From contig NC_056546.1 of the NCBI RefSeq assembly GCF_910596095.1, positions 10,875,925 through 10,939,924 on the forward strand: a stretch of DNA of 64,000 bases. The letters run 5' to 3'. The notes beneath the pieces are model-generated. The model worked only from the letters and a program-made list of their open reading frames with translations, ran no database searches and had not been told where the DNA came from. The position numbers were made by a program, and so were the translations under genes. The DNA comes from Thunnus maccoyii (lineage: Eukaryota; Chordata; Actinopteri; Scombriformes; Scombridae). Position 1 is the first letter of the stretch. Every line of letters starts with the position of its first letter. Shown here piece after piece: positions 54,421 through 64,000 of the stretch.

Positions 54421-57164
54421 TTACAGTGGGGTCATGGAAGAGACTGAAAAAGCAGAAAAAGGAAGAAAAATAAAGATATGTGATGCAAGTGTGATGAGTT
54501 AGAGGGAGAAGGGAGAAGCAAGCAATGAGTGATTGAGAGAAAAGGAAAAGTGGAAGGACAGGATTGGGACGAAAGTGTCAGACATGAGGGGATAGAAGGG
54601 GAAAGGAGAAAGAAGAGTGAAAGAGGAAGGGAGATACAAAGAGCGGGGGAACAGAAAAAGACAACCATGCAGGTGAGGAGATGATAGTCGATATTCAACA
54701 GGGCCAACAGCGGTATGCAGGTCATTTATTACTGTAGAAACAGAGGCTTGACAGTGCTACAAAGCACCTGTCCTCAGGTCCTAAAACTGTTTAATAGATT
54801 AAAGACAGAGGGAACCCTCCAAACCTGCCTGTAACACTACACCTGGCCTGAGAGCCCTGTCACTCCGAAGCCACAACCTGCTGATGTGTGAAGTCAAGAC
54901 CCTTTACGCCAGGGACATGTCAAAAAACAAAATGACTTCTGGTTGAGGACAAAACATGGGGATTTGTTAAGTCCACACATAATAACAACAAAAAAATCTA
55001 TTCAAGAAATGGACAGGATTTTAAACAAGTTTATCAAACTTCTGAAAGTGCTGTAACAGGGACCAGTTTTGTTTTTCAGGTCAAGATCTGATGTTGAACT
55101 TGTCCTGTTCCAGCTCAAGGATGTACAAATGAATCAAAAACAACACAGCCGTGCAAGAAATAACTTCAACCTTATAAAGCTCTCTTCGGTCACTGTCAAT
55201 AATGTGTCGACTGAACTTTTTGAGTGTTGAAAAATGCCTACTGTGAGGTGTTAATATTGTAGTAGTGTTCCAGTTATTGTGTCTAAACGTTTTATGTTTA
55301 TATATATATAACTGTAGATCAGTTTAAAATTAGTTAGTTACACCTACTAATCCAATTCTACACACAGTCTTAATACAACAAGATGAAGTTTGCTATTCCT
55401 TAAATTTGAAGCTCTAGTAGAAAATACGGACAATACACAAAATGAAAATTTAAGAGAAAAAAAGTTTAAATACAAAGATAATATAATACTACTAAGGTCA
55501 TGAAAGAGTCATATAGAATACACATTACAGCTGCAAAAAGTACAAATCGGGATAAAAAAGCAAAGGTAATGAAAGTAAAACCTGTGTGACCACATGCAGT
55601 GCAGCGGAGCAAACAGGTCAGAGTAAAAATTTGGATCAATAAGCTCTGTAATTAATACACACTGGGGTCAACAGCAAGATGTTGAGAGCATTTAATCCTT
55701 TAAAACCTGTGCTGCTCACAACCAGGTGATGACTAGGGAGAAGTAACATTTTCCTGATGTTTCCTTTCAACTTGAGAGAGAGAGAGAAAAAAAAAAAAAC
55801 TATCTTTGTCCTGATACACAAACTGCCAAATATGTCTTATCTTTGATAACAAGAAGCACCCTTTTCCATGAAGTGGTGTCAAAACAGACTCTTTGATCCC
55901 CTTGATATTATTTTCAACATTTGTTTTTACTCCTGCCAAGTTCTCCTCACGTTACAAACTGTCCCATTTCATTATTTACATGTGGTCTTACCACTGCAGG
56001 TCAATTTGAACGCGGCCAATCAGCTGTGTTGATTCTACCGAACGTCAGCTACAACCGAGAAACTAAATCTTCGGAGTAATTAAATGTCCCTCTAGGTGGT
56101 TTGACAGAGGCACTTTAAGAGGGTGTAAGAGTTCAGAATTTAATGCAAACAACAAGGATTAAAAAAACACTTGAGTGCATTGTTGGCACTTACACTCAGT
56201 GGTAATATTCCCATGAGAAAAAAGGATGTAATGATAAAAGATACATAGTTGAAGTGTTGAAAAACAAATAAAAGCATCTGACTTTGTCCATCTACTTTAT
56301 CACAATGTAAACTTGAAAGAGTTGTATGTTACTCAGTTTAAAGGCTATCTTTAAACAACTTTCAACAGATGCAATTCAGTGTATTCATGTGTGTACTTGT
56401 TGCACTATGTGTGCTGTATTCACTCACTGACCTTGGACTTACTCCTCCAGTCGTACCAGACTAAAACGTGCTAAAACACACGTACACGCACACACAAAAT
56501 TCTCATTCGTCATGCATAGATATGGGATTATTTTACAAGCGTAATCTTTCATAACCATCTGAGACAAATTTTGAATGGATTAACCACAGTAAGCAAGCTA
56601 AATGGTTAACTACATTTCAGCCCACATTGGGACCAGTAATGGATAAGAAATGTCTGAAGATTGGAGCGGACCTGCTGCCAGATGTAGGAGGGCTGGAAAG
56701 GAGGATAACCGTTGACTTGAAGAACAGATAGCAGGGTTGGGAACGGGCTTAGAGACCTTGGGCCAGATGCATAAAGCAAAAAATATGCGTATGAACAAAA
56801 CTGAAACAAACACAAAGACTTTCCTTTTTACCAGATGTTTGTTCCTTTTTAAAATCAATGCTATCATTGCATTTGCTCACTCCCATAAATTGTATGAATG
56901 CACCGTTACTTCTCTATTCCAGACACCAAGTACAGATCTCACACCAGTGCTCTTTTTAAAATATTTAGTATGTATACCTCACTGTGTGGAAATGACTGGG
57001 ATAATTCTTCAGTGTAAAGTAAGACGAGGCGTTAAATAAACACTTTAACTTTTAAATGAAGATGTTCATACACACATTATTTTAGGCTGATGTAAATGTA
57101 TCTATATTGGTCTAGAAGGTTTTAAAAATCATGTTGTTACAGTGGCCAAGAAGCAACTTGAGCT

Positions 57165-57430
57165 TAGTTGATTAACTGGTTAATCTGAAATATAATCGTG
57201 AAATATCTTGATAATTGATTAATCATTAAAGGCATTTTTCGAGCAACAACAATTGGGATGATAGCAAGTAAGATGGCACATTTACCGGTTCCAGTTTCAA
57301 AACTGTCAGGATTTACTGTTTGTCTTTGCTTTATGTGAAACAAACATTTTATACATATTTAACACATTTTATAGACCAAAAAATTAACTGATTAATCAAG
57401 AAAAAAATGGGCATATTAATCTATAATGAA
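57165..57430 (-). mobile_element. TCGATTAAT-type dispersed repeat, copy 4 (decayed)
   Basis: Words TTGATTAACTGGTTAATC, TTGATAATTGATTAATCATT, TTTATAGACCAAAAAATTAA and GATTAATCAAGAAAAAAATG, read on the minus strand, match the left half of the repeat family seen at 16300, 22395 and 38108. Confidence 0.5.
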
Positions 57431-60400
57431 AATAATCTTCACTTGAAGCCCAAGAAGCAACACAACAAAAGAACTATTGTACACAGCTGATATCATCATA
57501 TCGTATATTGACGAGTCTCTCGCTGTCCACATCCATCAAGTCAGGATACATTAATGACTGACCCCAAAAGGCATAATTTTGAATTCAATGTACACTTGAA
57601 TACAGTTCACGCTTGTCAAAAAACAAGACAATGCACCAATCTACAGCATGTTGTTCAACATACTATTGTATACTGTTTTGCCAACATTAACATTGCAAAT
57701 AAAATGTGTCCATAGCACTTTTTCAATACTCTGCTATCTTCAGTCACAAGTTTTTATATTTGTTAAGTGTGCATACATTTATACATTTACTTCTGCTATC
57801 ATCCCAATTAACAAGGAAACACATTCTTGCTTATAAACTAGTTTGTTTTCTTTAAACTAATTAAAAAACTGCAGAGGGTTAAGATTTTCATGGGCATCCA
57901 CTGGTATTTCCGATGTGCCTGAAATGATTTTAAGCAGTACTTTAACCACAGTGTGACTCTGATGGGTCTCCACTAATAACAGGAGTATTGGTGCCATTAC
58001 TAGCCTCGGGCACTGAGGGGATCCTCTACCCAGGCTGCAACAATAGGAATTCCATTACAAACAGGTTTCACTAGACCGATGATATACTCCTACTTCCTGT
58101 TGTCAAGTCCTCTCTCAGTGATTCCATAGATTCCTCCCAGCAGGCTTGGTACGCTTATAATGACTTATGATGGGTTAGTTACACAACCTAGAAGAACAGT
58201 GGTTTTGGGATAAACCCGTCCGTGTTGATTGGCCTATAGAATATCATGCCAAATACTTTCTTTGTAGCGCCATGATACTTCAGTGTCAGCCCTCTAGAAA
58301 TTTCTGATAAAAGACCTAACTCCTGTCTACATGACTCCCTGCTGACGTCATGCTACAAAATCTTTAAACCCCAGACAGCCATTTTGTTTGGTTGCTTGGT
58401 TATATTAGCAGCCAAGCTAATAACACCAACACACTACATAGCCATTAATGTTAAACCCGTGTGTCTATCTCATGTGATTGAAAAAGTGTTGCACATCATA
58501 ATCACAGACACTTCTTTGTTTTGGTTCTGTACTCCTATTTAAGATTGAACACATCAAATAAGTAATTCAATGAATATTAAATTCAATGTGATAAAATATG
58601 AATCATAGTAGCGGGGAATATTATTTGAAGCTAAGTCAGTTAATTATAACTTGAACAGCATAGAAGGTGTAACTCTTTATACGCGGTCCCCCATTTTAGG
58701 GGAACAAAATCGGACAAATTAGTATAAAATTTAATGAAGCCGCAATATTTAATATTACGTTGCCAATTCTTTGCATTCAATGACAAATCTTAGACGTTAT
58801 CAGACGCTTGGCATCTTCCCTGGAATAATCTGGGGGATTGTTGCCTTCAATCTGTTCTTCAGAGAAACAGCTGCTCAGTCAGATCAAGGTCAGGTGACTG
58901 ACTTTGCCAGTCAAGAACACTATTTGACCATTAAAAACTCTTGTTTGCCTAGCCAGTATGTTTAGAAACACTATCGTTGAATTGTGGGGACAGAATGGTT
59001 GGTGACAATGTCAACCATAACAGAATATCTTGCTTACTCAAGGGATTCCTCCTCCCAACTGAAAATAACTATATAAGACATTAGTGATTATTATGAAGTC
59101 TGTATAGTGAAGTGAGACTTCTAATGTAAACAAACCCAGCTTCTAAAGTAAAAGTGCAAGAAAAGTAGCATTGTGTCAGTCAAGCTGCACAGTACATTCA
59201 TCCTGCTATTTCACACTTTCATTCTCACCTCCTATCGTACCAGTGAGTAAAGTTTTTTAACCTTTAATTTAAACTATTGACAAAACATACAGCTTAAATA
59301 CCATGTTTCTCATAATATATTTTATAACAAACATGTTATACTGGGAAAACTACAGAACTGAGGCTTGTTCTAAGAAGCAGGTTTACTTCATTCAGTATTT
59401 ATCAGACAAAGCTGTCTCAAAAACTCAGTAAACCTGCTTGTTTCAACTCTCACAATCTGAGTCTATGCTCACCTTTTCAGAACTTGAATGCATCTAAAAC
59501 ATTTTTAAACAATTCTGTAAATGTAACATAACAGAAAATTGCACAAGTTACAAATAACAATAATATTATTGATATATAGTTATAAAATAATATAAAATCT
59601 ATTTTTAAGGCCATTCTACAGCATAACAGACTACAAACAAGTGAGGGGGGACACGTTTTTACAGCAGTGTACATTACTACATGTCTTAAATGTCGAAGCA
59701 GTAAATATTATCATCAAATTTGACTAATCTTGTTTGACTAATTATGAGATATTACTTAATAACCATTAAAGTTTGTAAAGGAAAGACTAGGTAAAAAAAA
59801 TTGGTACAACTTTTGCCAACAGCAGAGGACTCTTCTTGGTCTCCTCCTCACTGATTAGTGGCTCAGCTCAAGCCAACACCACATGCCACCAGCCCTTCTT
59901 TGAAGTCCACCTCCCATGACCTCTTCACCCTCTTCTCATTTCTAAGGTTTTTTTTTTTTTTTTTTAAAGAAAAGTTAATCTCAGCAGATTTTCAACAAGC
60001 AGCTCCATATCAAGTTATTTTGCCTTGCTTTGTAATATTAGCCATGCCAATAAGAAAAAGCGTTCAAGTGTTGAAAGTGTTCAAGAGAATATTTTACTTT
60101 ATATTAAGTTGTTCTTAAAAACATCTCACTGCAACCATGTGCACACCTGCCAAAATTCTTGTGACAATATTTGGAAGTTGTATCTTGTTATCTCACATGC
60201 ATCTTGTGATTTTAATCATGTCTGATTGGGCCATGTCAGTCATTTTTAAGAGCTGTAAACTCACACTGGTTAAAGAGTTTATAGACACTGTTAACATGCC
60301 AGTAAAAACAGCCCAATGTTATGGTGAATAATAAACTGACATCCGTGAACTTGATAGCATGCTAGATTCATTTCTATGGGCAGGCAACCTTTCTGTTCTG

Positions 60401-61264
60401 TTCATCTAGTTTTTCATAGATATTGAGGCACCAAACCCAAATCTAGCCCCCAACTATTTGGCATGTATACAAATGGAAATATAGCAAGGTGAATCTCTCA
60501 AAAACTGGGTCAATTCTTGTGTCAGCAATAAATAACACTATAACTGTAAACTATTGTTTACATTGATAGACACAGCTGTGTGTAGCCACTTGTATAAGCA
60601 ACAGGTGATGTATGAAACCTGCTGAGATATAAAATATTTAAACAGATCAGATAATTTCCAAAAGAATTGATCATCAACATCACAAATGTCCTATAACACC
60701 TTGCGATCACTGCTCTAAAAACTTATCATGCGTGAAAAGATTATAACTAAGACCATATGCTATTTTCTCTGCTTCTACTCAGTCTATATTTTCTTACTCT
60801 TTTGAAAAGAAAATGTTTTGAAGCGGACAACAGTGAACCGCAATTGGAGATGGATGTGCCTCCAAGGCAGACCCCACCCTCAGTCCAACCCCCATTAAAT
60901 TCCCCTTTCCAACAGAGGGTCTCCAGGCAGGCCCATCTTTCATGGTGGAACAGTGGAAAGATCAGAAGCAGAGCTGCTGCCTTCAAAGCAGGTCCCACGC
61001 TTCTTCCCTTTGCTTTATCCCCCTCAAGGTAAAAAGAAAAAATACTTTTTTTTAGGCAAACATGACCGTTTCTTCTCTCATTTATAAACTAAAAATATTT
61101 CAAGTTTTATTCACTGCAACTCTACAATAGCTGAAATTCCACAAACAAGCGATAAACGAAAATAATAAGCCAGTTTTGGAAGAGTTTTGTTTTACACATT
61201 AGTCTTTGATTGTGTTTTCATTAAGAAAAGTTAGTTTCCCATGTGCACGGTGCTTTCACTGTAT

Positions 61265-62028
61265 CAGAGCCATTTCACACCTACCTCGTTTGGTCCGGAC
61301 TTTCAGACTTTTCGGTTATATCTGAACCAAAATTACAGATGTGAAACCACCCCTGGACCACACAGCCAAACCTTGGTCTGGCGAAAAGCGTGGATCAAAC
61401 TGAACCATGATTCAGTTGATTTCTAGAGTGAAAAGCATTTTTTGGATGGTTTGGACTTTCGGACGAATTATAGGAAGTTCCCGCAGGCTATCGTCAGAAC
61501 TGGGAAAAGGAAAAATGAACCGTTGTAGCACATGGGTAGAAGAAGAGACCAAGTTTTTAAGTGAAATATGGTCCGACGTTACAAAAAGTCAACTGGAAAA
61601 AACTCATAAAAATGCTGACACTTTCAAGTATTTTCAGAGAGGATAGAGGAGAGAGAGAGGATATGAGAGGATGGAAGAGCAATGCCACCTGAAGATAAAG
61701 TTAAGCCATAATAATATTATTATAGTGGAAACGAAATGAATCTGTTCATGTATTTTTCTCCACTGATTCAAACGGCGATAGAAGGTTACCTGCCGAATTG
61801 ACAACACGCCTGCATCGGACACAGGCCTGTCTACAAACCAATCAATGTCAAGTATAATGAGATGGAGCCCACATAGGAGATGACAACAGGATGTAGGTAT
61901 GTCATATTGAGTTCTTCAGTGTTATTGTATAATTGCAATGTGAAACCAAAACTAACCGGATCAAATATATACAATGTAATAAAAACATGAACCTTGGTTC
62001 AGGCTTTCAGGTGCGAAAAGGCCCTTAG
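61265..62028 (+). mobile_element. PIF/Harbinger-like relic with Myb/SANT-like domain
   Basis: The left end contains CATTTCACACCTACCTCGTT and the right end, reverse complemented, contains CCTTTTCGCACCTGAAAGCC, giving imperfect inverted termini. At 61515-61640 the plus strand encodes STWVEEETKFLSEIWSDVTK followed by SQLEKTHKNADTFKYF, a good Myb/SANT-like (trihelix) domain start of the type encoded by the accessory ORF of Harbinger transposons. The frame stops soon after at 61644, and no DDE nuclease is present. Confidence 0.65.
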
Positions 62029-63463
62029 AGACAATTTACATCCATACCTACAGTATTTCAAGCATTTTACATTGAACAAGGACAGCCAAAAAGAGCAAGA
62101 GTCAGTGATGAAACTGTAGTAATAAATTTGCAATCTACAAAGCTGTTTTTGTCTTTGTCTCTCCAGCAACAATGCTGTGTGAAACCATGCTCCTAATGCT
62201 GCTTAAATATCAACAATCTGAATTAAAACAATACTGCATTTTTAAGAGACATGTTTAAACGATTTTTTATCTACTGCTAAAGAGATTTTTAATAAAAGCT
62301 CTGTATTTTCAGCATAATTCTGAGGCTTCTTTTATTTTTTAGTGGCATAACTAAGCACTGATGCAACATGGTTGCTATAAAAATTCGGACTGCAGCCTCC
62401 TAACTTGACGTGGCAGTATTTTCGTAACTGTGCCAACAGACTAAGCATGAGAGCAAGTGGGCTTCCTGTAGTAAGCAGAAACAAGGCTGCTAAACATTCC
62501 CCGGCTGGTCTGTCTCTCCCAGTTGAAATGAGAGTGGCCCCAGGCATTCTGGTTGATGGGAAAAGGATCAGGGCTAATGGCTGGCTAAATCCATCTATCA
62601 TGGTCACGTCTCTCCGGGCCACTTGCTCTTTGTCTGATCTCTTCCTCTCCTAGTTTGTGTCTGTTTAAGCTTTAATTAACCCATAACTATGATGATTAAA
62701 ACATTACAAGTGTTAAAAGTGTACAGCTAAATATTAGCATCCATCAATGTGCTAGAGAGCTATGGAGGCGATTGGCTGATTTGGAAGGCAGCTCTTCTCA
62801 GCTGTGGGCCCTTTTCCTTTTCACCCTGCCCTGCAACAATAGGTGCAGTCAGGGAGAGGTCATAAAAAACACAGTGAAAGCATCTCCACTCCTCCTCTCT
62901 CCCCTCTGCCCATTCTCTCGTCAGAGAAAAGACAGGCAGTAACTGTCTGTGTGTCACCAGGGGTAATTGTGGGAAGCTGGAGAAAAGTTGCCCTGCAACA
63001 CCTAGTCAAGCTTTGGTGACTTTCCCTCTTAGATTCAACGTATTACAGAAAAAGAGCAAGAGAACAGAAAAATTAAAGAGGAAGAAAACAAGGATTTTTC
63101 TTGAATGGTCCTTTTTAAATACATTAAGTCAAATTGTTTTCTCTCCTGTGATGAGCTCTTCATGACTTGGTAACGAAAAAACGGGGTTCAGGAGGTCTTT
63201 TTTTCAATGTTGTTCCCACAAAAGTAGGATAGCTCACAGGGAAACCCAAATATATAGGATAACCAGATAAGTTTGGTATTTTTATGCCAGCAGTGGGAAT
63301 AGCAACACAACAAGATGGAAAAATGCATGCAAAAAATAGCACTAGTATGGAGTTGGTACTCAATATGAGCCAATTCTCTGAATGTAGGTTAACAGAGTGG
63401 GTATCAGGAAAGAAAACTAATTTAGTGAGACATTTTCATCAAGTGTGCTTTGACAGTAAAATC

Positions 63464-63665
63464 AACTGGACACCCTGGTGGCCTACTGGTTAAGACACAT
63501 ACCACATAACTGCAACGCCTGCAATTCAATTCTGGCTGCACATACCCCTCCTCTCTATCTGTTTGCTGTCTCTCTGCACTTTCAACTGTTGAATAAAGGC
63601 AAAAAAAATTACAAAAAAATAAAATAAAATAATAATAATCCTTATAAAAATTTTTTTTTTTTTAA
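63464..63665 (+). mobile_element. tRNA-derived SINE
   Basis: The tRNA-like head reads CACCCTGGTGGCCTACTGGT (A box) and CCTGCAATTCAATTCTGGC (B box). It is followed by CTCTATCTGTTTGCTGTCTC and the tail CTGTTGAATAAAGGCAAAAA, a SINE layout very common in percomorph genomes. The B box has diverged from GGTTCGAATCC, so it is an old copy. Confidence 0.8.
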
Positions 63666-64000
63666 ACTGAGTAATGTGACAGGATGGGAGGATCATGATT
63701 CATCACCACAAACAGGTTTGAATTTCAACTAACTTTTGCTCATAACATGCTGCACAAAATAGATGCATGTAACACATCCACTTGTCATCCACACATGCAA
63801 TAGCACACTGCCCCGGTTGCTGCGACTACTAGGTCAAACTAGGGTTCCTCACTCGGGTGACGGTTTCATGGTGAGCTCTGTTTTCAACAAATATTCGCTC
63901 CATTTATTATTTGTCTTCATCTGTTCTATATCAGACACAGATTATTATTCAGAGTATTTTATATACATCTTAAAACATGTCTTGTAGGGGATCTTTAAAT

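Noticed and set aside
63464..63540. tRNA gene
   Set aside because: A and B boxes are present, but the acceptor stem and anticodon arm do not pair and a SINE body and tail follow.

Overview
This is vertebrate, almost certainly percomorph teleost, nuclear DNA. It is AT-rich, the genes have many exons with GT-AG introns, there are long CA, AAT and GAA microsatellites, and most of the space between exons is occupied by relics of fish transposon families: hAT-like, Tc1, PIF/Harbinger-like, TTAA-flanked MITEs, LINE 3' tails and tRNA-derived SINEs. No bacterial or viral genes are visible.

Layout. (1) 349-1179, minus strand: a coding exon for a signal-peptide protein that I do not recognise. (2) 1.2-13.7 kb: repeat-rich non-coding DNA, including a hAT relic of about 1.9 kb that still encodes part of a transposase zinc finger. 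(3) 13834-27364, plus strand: a complete seven-exon class II cytokine receptor of 408 codons, called interferon-gamma receptor 1 (ifngr1). Its first intron is about 9.9 kb and full of transposon relics. (4) 27.4-34.2 kb: its probable long 3' UTR and intergenic DNA, with a tandem-repeat field at 31.5-32.4 kb. (5) 34268-39288, plus strand: a complete five-exon gene of 219 codons without a membrane segment, called il22ra2 (IL-22 binding protein, CRFB9). (6) 39.3-44.9 kb: two converging 3' regions, the right one containing a cluster of TTCTAGAA palindromes. (7) 44864-54389, minus strand: nine exons of map3k21 (MLK4), from the kinase DFG region to the stop codon. Its first coding exon, with the SH3 domain and kinase N-lobe, is not seen and should lie beyond the right edge. 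(8) 54.4-64.0 kb: part of that first intron, with a Harbinger-like relic and a SINE.

How the genes relate. ifngr1 and il22ra2 lie head to tail in the same relative order as IFNGR1 and IL22RA2 on human 6q23, so an ancient class II receptor cluster is preserved. IFNGR1 is the ligand-binding chain that carries JAK1 and STAT1 to interferon gamma. IL22RA2 is a secreted decoy that limits IL-22. In human, MAP3K21 is on 1q42, so its place beside il22ra2 marks a rearrangement relative to human.

All exon limits were read by eye from splice consensus and reading phase. The ifngr1 and il22ra2 exon sums (1227 and 660 nt) are exact multiples of three and the phases agree at every junction. Transposon names rest on terminal motifs and memory of the families, not on a database search.
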